This document shows positions 27,829 to 37,387 of a DNA stretch of 54,595 nt, one piece after another. The stretch comes from an uncultured Pelagibacteraceae bacterium (GTDB lineage: Bacteria > Pseudomonadota > Alphaproteobacteria > Pelagibacterales > Pelagibacteraceae). How positions within the stretch are numbered: the stretch's first letter is position 1; every line of letters begins with the position of its first letter. The position numbers were made by a program, and so were the translations under genes. Location: positions 1-54,595 of the forward strand of contig CACGNQ010000006.1 of NCBI GenBank assembly GCA_902574525.1, given 5' to 3'. Under the pieces are notes generated by a model. The model was not told where the DNA came from. It saw nothing but the letters and a program-made list of their open reading frames with translations, and made no database searches.

Positions 27829-28914
27829 TTATTTTGGGTCTAAAGCTCTAGCATCAGCAGAGTTCCAGCTAATATCTATAATATTGCCAAGTTTGATGTC
27901 CAAATTTTGTGAGCTGTTTGGGACTTTTAAAATAAATTCTGAATTTCCAAGTACATTTAATCTCACTCTAGTATGGTCACCGTGGTAAATAACTTCTTCA
28001 ATTTTACCTTTATAATTATTGTCCAATTTTTTTGCTGGATTAATTAAAGCTCTTTCAGGTCTTATGGAAACGGTAGTTTTATCACCTTTAGATTTAACAT
28101 TAATTGGATTTGCTACTATTTCACCTTCTTTTAATTTTACTTTACACTTTCCATTTGAAATGTCCGAAACTTCTCCTTGAAATGTATTATTTTCTCCAAT
28201 GAATTCCGCTACAAAAGAATTTACTGGTTCTTCATACAATTTATCAGGCGATGATAATTGTTGAACTTTTCCATCATTAAATACAGCAATTCTATTAGAC
28301 ATAGTTAAAGCTTCACCTTGATCATGAGTGACATACACTACTGTAACGCCGATACTTTCATGAATATGTTTTATTTCGTATTGCATACTTTCTCTTAAGT
28401 TTTTATCTAAAGCTCCAAGTGGCTCATCCATTAAAACAACTGCAGGATCAAAAACTAATGCTCGAGCAACTGCAACTCTTTGTTGCTGTCCACCAGATAA
28501 TTGTCCTGGCATTCTATTTTCAAAACCTGTTAGAGAAACCATTGACAATGCTTTATCAACTTTTTTATCAATTTCATCTTTAGCAATTTTTCTTACTTTA
28601 AGAGGAAAGGCCAAGTTTTCATAAACTGTCATGTGTGGAAATAAAGCATAATTTTGAAAAACCATTCCTATTCCTCTTTTGTGAGGTGGAATATTTGAAA
28701 TAGGGTTCGAGTCTAAATAAATTTCACCATTTGTTGGAGTTTCAAAACCAGCTAGCATCATTAAACAAGTCGTCTTACCAGAACCAGAGGGTCCAAGCAT
28801 TGTGATAAACTCGCCTTCTGAAATATCTAAATTAAGGTCTTTAACAACCAAAACTTTACCATCATAACTTTTGTCAACTTTATCGAATTTTACAAATTCA
28901 GAATTTTTGGACAT
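27829..28914 (-). CDS. potA: ABC ATP-binding protein, PotA type
   Basis: LGPSGSGKTT, LSGGQQQRVAVARAL, VLMDEPLGALD, TOBE-like C-terminus. Confidence 0.95.
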   Translation of the reverse strand: MSKNSEFVKFDKVDKSYDGKVLVVKDLNLDISEGEFITMLGPSGSGKTTCLMMLAGFETPTNGEIYLDSNPISNIPPHKRGIGMVFQNYALFPHMTVYENLAFPLKVRKIAKDEIDKKVDKALSMVSLTGFENRMPGQLSGGQQQRVAVARALVFDPAVVLMDEPLGALDKNLRESMQYEIKHIHESIGVTVVYVTHDQGEALTMSNRIAVFNDGKVQQLSSPDKLYEEPVNSFVAEFIGENNTFQGEVSDISNGKCKVKLKEGEIVANPINVKSKGDKTTVSIRPERALINPAKKLDNNYKGKIEEVIYHGDHTRVRLNVLGNSEFILKVPNSSQNLDIKLGNIIDISWNSADARALDPK

Positions 28915-28952
28915 AAGAATGGTTTAAAACATTTGTGTGATGGTTTTTCAAG

Positions 28953-30146
28953 TTATTTTATATGTAAATCTTTGGGGAAATTGCAAAATAACTCACTTCC
29001 TTTATCTGTTATTCTTACTGACTCAGATGCCTCAACTCCCCAATCTCCAAATTGCATTACCGCAATCATATGAAAACATGCATTTGGTTTTAATATAGTT
29101 TTATCACCTTTAGAAATATTTAAAGTATGTTCACCCCAATCAGGTGGGTATCCAATTCCAATTGAATATCCTGTTCTAGACTCTTTTTTAATATTATATT
29201 TATCTAGAATACCCCAAAATTTTTGAGCAACATCATCTGCTGTGTTACCTGGTTTTGCTGCAGATATTCCTTCGTTTAAAGCTTCATTAGTTGCTTTCAT
29301 TGCATCTATTTTTTTTTGCTCTGGTTTGCCAAGATGTAATGTTCTTGCCATTGGACAGTGATATCTTTTGTTAACACCAGATAATTCAACTACGGTTGCC
29401 TCACCGCTAACGAATTTTTCATCTGTTGCTGTTAAATGTGATGCTGATGTACCTTTTCCAGTAGGAAGTAAAACTGCAATGCTTGCATATTCACCTCCAA
29501 CTTCTGGTGTTCCTCTAAAAAGAGCTCTTTGTATTTCTGCAACTGCATCGCACTGTCTTACCCCAGGATTTATACTTTCCATTGCAACTTTCATTGCATT
29601 TTCTGAAATTTTTGCTGCTCCTTTCATAAGATTTATTTCTGCTTCTGACTTTAAAAATCTTACCCAATTAATTAATCTCTCAGAGTCTGTAATATTTGCA
29701 TTTGGTAATCCCTTTTTTAATTTTTCATAACTGTATGCTGTGAAATAATGGCTATCCATTTCAACGCCAATATTAAGTTTATCCCATTTTCTATCTTTAA
29801 TTAAACTAACTAAAGAATCATAAGGATGCATTGGCCAAGTATGAATATACTTTTCATCATAAACTATGATATTTTCCTCTTTTAAATAAGTTTTGATATA
29901 CGCACCACCAGCATCTTGAGCTCTTACAAAACATAATGGTTCCTCTAAGTTAACGTGGACAATAACACACTGAGCATAATAAAAAGACCATGCATCATAA
30001 CCAGTAAGATAATTTATATTGTTGGTATCTTGAGAAATTAACAGTTCTAGTCCTTTCTCTTGCATGGAATGCTGTGTTTTTTTTAATCTATCCTGATATT
30101 CTTTTTTCGAGAAAAGCATATTAATTTGATGTAAATAATTTACCAA
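28953..30146 (-). CDS. doeA: M24-family ectoine hydrolase (DoeA/EutD)-like (start may be 30119)
   Basis: INYLTGYDAWSFYYAQCVIVH..., RAQDAGGAYIKT, TGYSIGIGYPPDWGEHTLNISKGD, DWGVEASESVRITDKGSELFCNFPKDL resemble DoeA. ATG at 30119 avoids overlap with the upstream gene. Confidence 0.75.
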   Translation of the reverse strand: MVNYLHQINMLFSKKEYQDRLKKTQHSMQEKGLELLISQDTNNINYLTGYDAWSFYYAQCVIVHVNLEEPLCFVRAQDAGGAYIKTYLKEENIIVYDEKYIHTWPMHPYDSLVSLIKDRKWDKLNIGVEMDSHYFTAYSYEKLKKGLPNANITDSERLINWVRFLKSEAEINLMKGAAKISENAMKVAMESINPGVRQCDAVAEIQRALFRGTPEVGGEYASIAVLLPTGKGTSASHLTATDEKFVSGEATVVELSGVNKRYHCPMARTLHLGKPEQKKIDAMKATNEALNEGISAAKPGNTADDVAQKFWGILDKYNIKKESRTGYSIGIGYPPDWGEHTLNISKGDKTILKPNACFHMIAVMQFGDWGVEASESVRITDKGSELFCNFPKDLHIK

Positions 30147-30867
30147 ACCCTGTTATAGAATTATTTTGTCCAATTTTTTCTAAAGTATCCCAAATTAAAA
30201 CCTGGTTACTAGAAAGAACAAATTTATTGAGATTTGTTTCAAGTTTTTTGATTATTTGTAGTACAGGTAGGGCGGTACAAGAAATAAAGACTGCATCAGC
30301 TGCAGCATGATCCATATTAATTAATACTTCATATAAAAAATCTGGATCAACTTTCCAAATATCGCTGTCTGACTCGATATCCAAATAAGCATTTGCTGTT
30401 ACAGCAAATTTCTCATTCTTAAAAAATGAAACAACTTCATCGTTTAACTTTTTTGGGTAAGGGGTAAAAATAGATATTTTTTTAATATTTAATTTTTTTA
30501 ATGCAGATATCGCAGCTGAGCTTGGAGTTGTTACTTTAGATAGAGGTTTTGCATTTTTGATCTTTCTTTCAATTGAGCTAAAACCACTAGCTATTGTTCC
30601 AGAAGTACAACCATAAACAACACAATCGATTTTTTCATTCGGTAAAATTTCATTTGTAACGCTTGTTATCTCCTCTGACATTTTTATCAAATTTTCTCTT
30701 GTCAAAGGGTCATAAGATTTAATTCGATTAACAAAAAAATCTATATTTTTTTCTTTAATTACAGTTGTAAAATCTTTTTCAATTACAAAATCTGAGGCTA
30801 AGGCTATAAGACCAATTCTTGGATTTGTTTTTTTAATAAATTTTGGATCAATTTTTTTAAAGTTCAT
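30121..30867 (-). CDS. eutA: EutA-like Asp/Glu racemase / maleate isomerase superfamily protein
   Basis: RIGLIALASDFVIEKDF, DCVVYGCTSGTIASG, TPSSAAISALKKLNIKKISIFTPYPKKLND, ADAVFISCTALPVLQII: two-Cys active site of the AMDase/maleate isomerase/EutA family. Confidence 0.72.
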   Translation of the reverse strand: MNFKKIDPKFIKKTNPRIGLIALASDFVIEKDFTTVIKEKNIDFFVNRIKSYDPLTRENLIKMSEEITSVTNEILPNEKIDCVVYGCTSGTIASGFSSIERKIKNAKPLSKVTTPSSAAISALKKLNIKKISIFTPYPKKLNDEVVSFFKNEKFAVTANAYLDIESDSDIWKVDPDFLYEVLINMDHAAADAVFISCTALPVLQIIKKLETNLNKFVLSSNQVLIWDTLEKIGQNNSITGFGKLFTSN

Positions 30868-30991
30868 ATAATTCTTTAATCTTTGTATACTCCTCTATAA
30901 TTTCAGGATTTACTAGTGCTTCTTTTTCAAAAATGGTTCTTTTGTATAAAATAATGGTATTTTTCAGTCATAAAATTAAATAATTTTAATC

Positions 30992-31020
30992 TTGAAAAAT
31001 AAATTTAATCGTCCTTAAAT
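30992..31020 (+). promoter_or_regulatory. Candidate promoter for the livK-like gene
   Basis: TTGAAA - 17 nt - TTAAAT, about 35 nt before the ATG at 31056, which is preceded by an AGAGGGAAA ribosome site. Confidence 0.45.
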
Positions 31021-31055
31021 TACTCTTTTATAAATGCAAACAACTTAGAGGGAAA

Positions 31056-32246
31056 ATGAGAAAATTAATAATTGCCGTATTTTTATTTGTATCTTCAATG
31101 ATTACAAATTCTTATGCGGACGGACATGGAATTAAAATGGGTATTATTTTAGGTTTCACAGGTCCAATTGAATCACTTACTCCAGCGATGGCGGCGTCAG
31201 CAGAACTTGCCTTTAAAGAAGCATCTGACTCGGGATCATTGCTAGGTGGTAAAAAAATTTCGGTGACAAGAGCGGATTCTACATGTGTAGACTCGGCGGC
31301 AGCTGTTACTGCAGCTGAAGGATTAGTTTCTGGAGGCGTTGTTGCTATCATGGGTGCAGACTGTTCTGGGGTTACTGGTGCAATTGCAGAAAAAGTTGCA
31401 GTACCTAACGGTGTTGTAATGATTTCACCATCAGCAACATCACCAGGTTTAACGGATATTAATGATAGAGGGTATTTTTTTAGGACAGCACCGTCTGATG
31501 CAAGAGGTGGTCAAATTCTTGCAGATATTACGAAAGATAGAGGCGTTAAAAGTGTTGCAATAACATATACGAATAACGACTATGGAAAAGGTCTAGCAGA
31601 TGTTTACTCTGCTGCAGTTAAAGCACATGGTATTAAAGTAACAACTGTTGCGGCTCATGAAGATGGTAAAGCAGATTACTCATCTGAAGTAGCAACATTA
31701 GCTTCAGCAGGTGGAGATGCTGTTGCAGTTATTGGATACTTAGACCAAGGTGGAAAAGGTATTATACAAGGATCTTTAGATTCTGGAGCATTTGATAAAT
31801 TTATTTTATCAGACGGTATGATAGGAGATTCTCTTACAGACTCTTTTGGTAAAGATTTAAACAAATCTTTTGGATCTATCCCTGGATCAACTGGTAAAGG
31901 TGCTGGTGTATTTTCTAAGGTAGCTAAGTCTGCTGGTATAGACTCATCTGGACCATATACAGGTGAATCTTACGATGCCGCTGCATTAATTACTCTTGCT
32001 ATGCAAGCAGGAGGAAAAGCTGACAGAAATACAGTACAAAAGAATGTAATGTCTGTTGCGAATGCACCTGGGACAAAAATTTATCCTGGCCAACTTAAAA
32101 AAGCTCTTGATTTATTAGCAAGTGGAAAAGCTGTAAATTATGAAGGAGCAACAGGAGTAGAATTTACTGATGTCGGTGAAGCTTTTGGTTCTTTTTTAGA
32201 GAAGGAAATTAAAGGTGGTAAATTTAAAACAAAAAAACAAAGATAA
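31056..32246 (+). CDS. Branched-chain amino-acid-type ABC substrate-binding protein (LivK-like)
   Basis: Signal peptide; KMGIILGFTGPIESLTPAMAASAELAFKEA...LLGGKKISVTRADSTC; periplasmic binding protein type I. Confidence 0.92.
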   Translation: MRKLIIAVFLFVSSMITNSYADGHGIKMGIILGFTGPIESLTPAMAASAELAFKEASDSGSLLGGKKISVTRADSTCVDSAAAVTAAEGLVSGGVVAIMGADCSGVTGAIAEKVAVPNGVVMISPSATSPGLTDINDRGYFFRTAPSDARGGQILADITKDRGVKSVAITYTNNDYGKGLADVYSAAVKAHGIKVTTVAAHEDGKADYSSEVATLASAGGDAVAVIGYLDQGGKGIIQGSLDSGAFDKFILSDGMIGDSLTDSFGKDLNKSFGSIPGSTGKGAGVFSKVAKSAGIDSSGPYTGESYDAAALITLAMQAGGKADRNTVQKNVMSVANAPGTKIYPGQLKKALDLLASGKAVNYEGATGVEFTDVGEAFGSFLEKEIKGGKFKTKKQR

Positions 32247-32256
32247 TTTTTAATTT

Positions 32257-32290
32257 AAAAACCCTAGCGTTTTACGACGCTAGGGTTTTT
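32257..32290. terminator. Bidirectional intrinsic terminator between the livK-like and MFS genes
   Basis: AAAACCCTAGCGT-TTTACG-ACGCTAGGGTTTT with flanking A and T tracts; overlaps the last codons and stop of the MFS gene. Confidence 0.9.
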
Positions 32291-33448
32291 TTTATCTACA
32301 ATATCTGCTCTAACACTTGCCAGTATTATTAATATTATAAATGGGATACATATTAAGTTCATTATTTTCCAACTAGATAAGGATATAAATATTCCCGCTG
32401 ATAAACTTCCTAAAGCATGCACGGAATAAACAATAAAATCATTTAAGCCTTGTGCTTTGTATTTTTCATTTTCATTATATGTAAGCACAAGTAAACTTGT
32501 CCCAGCTATAAATAAAAAGTTCCAGCCCAAACCTAAAAAAATAAGTGCAATCATATAATTATAAAAACTTTGATCAAAAGTACTCATAAATAATGTGACA
32601 CCATAAAGAAATAAACCAGCATAGATTACATTGCTATGACCTATTTTTTTTATTAGATGACCTGTGATGAGAGATGGCAAGAACATTGCGGCTACATGAA
32701 ATTGAATAACTATACCTGTTTTACTCAAACTCATTTTTTCCATAACATGCATACTTATTGGCGTTGCTGTCATTAGAAATGTCATTATTGCATATCCAAA
32801 AGCTGATGCTGTAATCGCTTGAATAAATCTTGGTTGTGAAATTAATTCTAGATAACTTCTCCCAGAATATTTTATATTTTTTTTCACTACTGTATCATTT
32901 TCATAAAATGAAAAGAGAATTGATGGTATAAAAGTTAATGCTGCTAAAACTAAATAAGATCCTACATATAAATGCTCACTTAATAAATCTTTTGCATAGT
33001 TTGCTAAACTTGGTCCAAGAAAAGCTGAGATTATTCCTCCAAATAGTATTATTGAAATAGCTTTCGGGGCCATATTTTTTTCTACACTTTCAGCTGCAGC
33101 AAATCGGTATTGGTGAGTAAAAGCCATACCTACGCCCAAAAAAAAGTTTGCAAAACAAAATAAAACAAAATTTTGATCTAATACTGAATATGCAGCTAAA
33201 ATTGAGATTAGTGCATTACCTATTGATGCTAGTATAAAACCATATTTTCTTCCCACTAAACTCATTACTTTTGTTGCTACAATTGCTCCAATGGCTATGC
33301 CAACGACAGAAATTGACATTGGTAAAGTAGATAATGATTTTATTGGACTTATTTGAGATCCAATAATCCCACTTAAAAAAACTGTTACTGGGGCAGCAGT
33401 AAAACTAAAAATTTGACTTAAAGCTAATAATAAAAGATTTTTATTCAT
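32264..33448 (-). CDS. MFS transporter
   Basis: 394 aa, about 12 hydrophobic segments; GRKYGFILASIGNALISI loop typical of MFS. Confidence 0.88.
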   Translation of the reverse strand: MNKNLLLLALSQIFSFTAAPVTVFLSGIIGSQISPIKSLSTLPMSISVVGIAIGAIVATKVMSLVGRKYGFILASIGNALISILAAYSVLDQNFVLFCFANFFLGVGMAFTHQYRFAAAESVEKNMAPKAISIILFGGIISAFLGPSLANYAKDLLSEHLYVGSYLVLAALTFIPSILFSFYENDTVVKKNIKYSGRSYLELISQPRFIQAITASAFGYAIMTFLMTATPISMHVMEKMSLSKTGIVIQFHVAAMFLPSLITGHLIKKIGHSNVIYAGLFLYGVTLFMSTFDQSFYNYMIALIFLGLGWNFLFIAGTSLLVLTYNENEKYKAQGLNDFIVYSVHALGSLSAGIFISLSSWKIMNLICIPFIILIILASVRADIVDKKNPSVVKR

Positions 33449-33516
33449 TAAAAAATGTATTTATCAGATAAATACATCGCAAAAGCTAAGGCTGCTCCTA
33501 ATAAAATATATTTCAT
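33448..33516 (-). CDS. Candidate 22-aa hydrophobic micropeptide between livM and the MFS gene
   Basis: MKYILLGAALAFAMYLSDKYIF; start overlaps the livM stop (ATGA, 33513-33516) and stop overlaps the MFS start (TAATG). Below the ORF-track size cut-off. Confidence 0.5.
   Translation of the reverse strand: MKYILLGAALAFAMYLSDKYIF
33455..33477. other. 10-bp perfect inverted repeat inside the micro-ORF
   Basis: ATGTATTTAT-CAG-ATAAATACAT. Confidence 0.6.
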
Positions 33517-34889
33517 ATTTTTTTAATATTTATTTTCTCTGGTATTAAACCCTTTGGACGATATCTCATTATTATCAATAGTCCAACTCCAACTAATAAA
33601 AACCTGAAATATGCAGCACTTTCAATTAAATGTGTCTTAAATGGGTTAGTTTCCTCCAAATGTGATGTAAAAAAATTTATAAAAAATAAAGCTATTGGAG
33701 CTGCCTCCACCCATAAAAACCAAACAACAAATCCCCCTAGTATTGCTCCAAAATTATTTCCGGTACCACCAACAATAACCATCACCCATATTACAAATGT
33801 GTATCTCATTGGTCTGTAGCTTCCAGGTGTAAACAAACCATCATTTGTTACCATCATTGCACCTGCGATCCCGACTATTGCGGAACCTAATATAAAAATT
33901 AATAAATGCTCTTTAACTACATTTTTTCCCATAGCATTTGCTGCAACTTCATTATCTCTAATTGCTCTCATTTTTCTTCCCCATGGAGAATACAAAGCTT
34001 TTTGGGTTAGAATTAATAAAATGATTACAACGGTTAAAAATAATCCTGCAAGACACAATTTCACATATACAGAAGATGCATCAATAACTAGTTGGTTTAA
34101 AATATCTTGTTTTTCAGACATAGATGAAATTAATTGTAATTTCTTTGAGTGAAATTTTTCAACTAAATTTATAAACCAACTTGTGTTTTGTAGATCAACT
34201 TCGTATGGAACCGGCCGTTTCAAACCTATTACATTCTTAACACCTCTTGACAACCAGTCTTCATGTTTAATTACAGAAACTATTATTTCTGCTATAAGTA
34301 AGGTTGCTATTGCTAAATAGTCTGCTCTTAAACCAAGTGCAATTTTTCCAACGACAAAAGCAATTCCTGCTGCAAATAAACCTCCAACTATCCAAGAAAA
34401 AATTATGGGTAAACCTAATCCACCAAGAAATCCTGTTTTAGCAGGATCTACTGCTTCTATATTTTCAATCGCTGGTCCAGATATATATCTTACAACTAAA
34501 AATCCAATAATAATTATTAATGCAATTAAATAATTTCTTTTTTTTGACTTTACAAGTTTCCTTAAAATAAACTGTATTAAATAAACGCCCAATATAATTA
34601 AAATTAGAGAAATTATCATTTCCATTCCCCCAGCTTTCCAGGCTTCTTTAACTGGTGGTGTATTTACTAAAACTGCAGCTAAACCTCCTAAAGCTGTGTA
34701 GCCCATAATTCCAAAATTTATTAATCCAGCATAACCCCATTGGATATTTGCACCAATTGTCATAACAGCAGATATCAAACAATAATTTAAAATTGTTAAA
34801 GCAATTGACCATGATTGTAAAACTCCTACAGAAATAATTAATAGTATCATTATTGCGTAAGCAGCAATTATATTTTTATATTGCTTCAT
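33513..34889 (-). CDS. livM: Branched-chain-type ABC permease LivM
   Basis: GLRADYLAIATLLIAEII, SPWGRKMRAIRDNEVAANAMG, MRYRPKGLIPE. Confidence 0.92.
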   Translation of the reverse strand: MKQYKNIIAAYAIMILLIISVGVLQSWSIALTILNYCLISAVMTIGANIQWGYAGLINFGIMGYTALGGLAAVLVNTPPVKEAWKAGGMEMIISLILIILGVYLIQFILRKLVKSKKRNYLIALIIIIGFLVVRYISGPAIENIEAVDPAKTGFLGGLGLPIIFSWIVGGLFAAGIAFVVGKIALGLRADYLAIATLLIAEIIVSVIKHEDWLSRGVKNVIGLKRPVPYEVDLQNTSWFINLVEKFHSKKLQLISSMSEKQDILNQLVIDASSVYVKLCLAGLFLTVVIILLILTQKALYSPWGRKMRAIRDNEVAANAMGKNVVKEHLLIFILGSAIVGIAGAMMVTNDGLFTPGSYRPMRYTFVIWVMVIVGGTGNNFGAILGGFVVWFLWVEAAPIALFFINFFTSHLEETNPFKTHLIESAAYFRFLLVGVGLLIIMRYRPKGLIPEKINIKKI

Positions 34890-35896
34890 AAAGTTTTCCC
34901 CTTGAATATACCAGATGGTCTAAACAGTAATACAATTACTAAAATAGAAAATGATACTGCAAATTTATAATCTGTTGATAATAATTGTATTAAAGAGTCT
35001 GGTTCTAAAAAGTCAGGCAATATATAGGTAAAGAATTTTTTATAAGCGTAAGTAACTAATATTTCTGCAAAAGCAATTACATAACCTCCAAGAAAAGCAC
35101 CAAACGGATTTCCTATGCCACCAACAATTGCTGCTGCAAAAATTGGAAGCATATTATTGAAATAAACAAAAGGTCTATAACTTTTATCCAAACCATAAAG
35201 TACTCCTCCAATAGTTGCTAATACACCAGCAATAATCCATGTAATTAAAACAACTCTTTTAGGATCAATTCCTGATAATAAAGCTAAATCTTCATTGTCA
35301 GAATATGCCCTCATACTTGTTCCTGTTTTAGTTCTATTTAAAAACCAAAACATTATTGATACTAAAACTATAGTAACCAGAATAGTTATTGCTTGTGTTG
35401 ATTTGATTGTTAAACCTTCATTAAGTCCTGTCATTTCTTTAAATTCTGTAGCCTTTAAGATAAATTTTTCACCATCAAAAAATCTTCTATCAAATGGACC
35501 AATTATTATTCTAATTATTGCTTGTGTAACAAACATTACACCCACACTTACCATTGCTAATTGAACTGGTGGACTTTTTTTAATTCGATAATAACTGAAA
35601 ACAAACTTATCAATAAATAGCATGTAAAAAATCATGCCTATTATTGCAAAAGGTATTGTTAATAAAGCAGTCGGCAAAAAACCAAAACTAATACCTAAAG
35701 ATTGAAAATAAAAAGTTAATAATACTGCAATCATTGTACCAAATGACATCATGTCTCCAGTTGCAAAGTTTGCAAATCTTAAAATACCGTAAACTAAAGT
35801 TACGAATATTGCTCCTAAAGCAAGTTGAGATCCATAAGTAAGAGCTGGTATAATTGTATAGTTTAAAAGTAATATTATTGCGTTTATAAATTCCAT
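34886..35896 (-). CDS. livH: Branched-chain-type ABC permease LivH
   Basis: LVYGILRFANFATGDMMSFG, TSMRAYSDNEDLALLSGID, FAAAIVGGIGNPFGAFLGGYVIAFAE, RPSGIFKGK. Confidence 0.93.
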   Translation of the reverse strand: MEFINAIILLLNYTIIPALTYGSQLALGAIFVTLVYGILRFANFATGDMMSFGTMIAVLLTFYFQSLGISFGFLPTALLTIPFAIIGMIFYMLFIDKFVFSYYRIKKSPPVQLAMVSVGVMFVTQAIIRIIIGPFDRRFFDGEKFILKATEFKEMTGLNEGLTIKSTQAITILVTIVLVSIMFWFLNRTKTGTSMRAYSDNEDLALLSGIDPKRVVLITWIIAGVLATIGGVLYGLDKSYRPFVYFNNMLPIFAAAIVGGIGNPFGAFLGGYVIAFAEILVTYAYKKFFTYILPDFLEPDSLIQLLSTDYKFAVSFSILVIVLLFRPSGIFKGKTL

Positions 35897-36604
35897 TTAA
35901 GCTCCTAAAAAGGATCTTCTAACTTCTGGGTCATTTAGAAGATCTTTGCCTGATCCCTCAAATTTATTTTCACCTGTCACTAATACATAGCCTCTATCAG
36001 AAACACTTAGAGCCTGTTTTGCATTTTGTTCTACCATTATTATAGCAACATTTGTTTTTTTAACTTTTATTATGTGCTCAAATAATTCATCCATCACAAT
36101 GGGTGAAACGCCAGCTGTCGGTTCATCAAGCATTAAAACAGAAGGTTTGATCATTAAGGCACGTCCCAATGCAACTTGTTGTCTTTGCCCTCCCGATAAC
36201 TCACCAACTATTTGAGATTGTTTTTCACTAAGAATTGGAAATAAATCATAAATTTCGTTAAGTATTTTTTCTATATTATCTGATCTTAAGAATGCACCAA
36301 TCTCTAGATTTTCTTTAACTGTTAGTTCTGCAAACACATTTCTACTTTGGGGTACGAATGATATTCCTTTTTTAACTCTATCTTGTGGAGATAAATTTGT
36401 TATATCGTTTCCGTCAATTAAAACTTTACCAGATTTAAGATTAAGTAGACCCAACAAAGTTTTCATAGCCGTAGATTTGCCCGCACCGTTCGGTCCAAGT
36501 ATGGCAACAATCTCTCCTCTATCAACTTTAATTGTACAAGAATTTATTATATTAGGACCATCTCCGTAACCTGCTGTCATTTTACTTCCCTCAAAAAATG
36601 CCAT
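35897..36604 (-). CDS. livF: ABC ATP-binding protein LivF
   Basis: LGPNGAGKST, ELSGGQRQQVALGRAL, MLDEPTAGVSP. Confidence 0.94.
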   Translation of the reverse strand: MAFFEGSKMTAGYGDGPNIINSCTIKVDRGEIVAILGPNGAGKSTAMKTLLGLLNLKSGKVLIDGNDITNLSPQDRVKKGISFVPQSRNVFAELTVKENLEIGAFLRSDNIEKILNEIYDLFPILSEKQSQIVGELSGGQRQQVALGRALMIKPSVLMLDEPTAGVSPIVMDELFEHIIKVKKTNVAIIMVEQNAKQALSVSDRGYVLVTGENKFEGSGKDLLNDPEVRRSFLGA

Positions 36605-37384
36605 TTATTTTTTTCCTCTACCTAGATAACTATCAATTACTTTTTCATTTTTTTTTACTTCTTGAGAGGTACCTTCAAATAAGACTGAACCTTCGGACAT
36701 CACTATAACCGGATCACACATTCTGCTTATAAAATCCATATCATGCTCGATCATGCAAAAAGTGTAACCTCTTTCTTTATTTAATCTAAGAATTGCACTT
36801 CCTAAATCTTTTAATAATGTCCTATTTACACCTGCACCAACTTCATCTAACAAAACTAAACTGGCCTCAACCATCATCGTTCTGCCAAGCTCTAAAAGTT
36901 TTTTTTGACCGCCCGATAAATTGCCAGCTAGTTCATTTGCTAAATGTTTCAAATTTAAAAACTCTGTAACACTTAATGCTTTATTTTTAATCTCTTCTTC
37001 TTGTTTTTTTATTACTTTTGAATTTAAAAAAACATTAGTTAACTTTTCACCAAATTGATTTCCTGGTACCATCATTAAATTTTCTAATACTGTTAGATTT
37101 GTAAATTCATGAGCAATTTGAAATGTTCTTAAAATACCTTTTGAAAAAAGTTCATAAGGTGGTGTTCCTGTAATATCACGATTATTGAATAATACTTTTC
37201 CTTGGTTTGGTTTAAGATTGCCAGAGATTAAGTTAAATAAAGTTGTTTTTCCTGAACCATTTGGTCCAATAATTCCTGTGATAGAGCCTTTTTTTATATT
37301 TAGATTGCAATTCGATACAGCGGCCAAGCCTCCAAAGTATTTTGAAAGACTGTTGACTTGCAAAATGTTTGAATTTTGCTGCAT
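36605..37384 (-). CDS. livG: ABC ATP-binding protein LivG
   Basis: IGPNGSGKTTLFNLISG, RTFQIAHEFTNLTVLENLM, LSGGQKKLLELGRTMM. Confidence 0.94.
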   Translation of the reverse strand: MQQNSNILQVNSLSKYFGGLAAVSNCNLNIKKGSITGIIGPNGSGKTTLFNLISGNLKPNQGKVLFNNRDITGTPPYELFSKGILRTFQIAHEFTNLTVLENLMMVPGNQFGEKLTNVFLNSKVIKKQEEEIKNKALSVTEFLNLKHLANELAGNLSGGQKKLLELGRTMMVEASLVLLDEVGAGVNRTLLKDLGSAILRLNKERGYTFCMIEHDMDFISRMCDPVIVMSEGSVLFEGTSQEVKKNEKVIDSYLGRGKK

Positions 37385-37387
37385 AGA

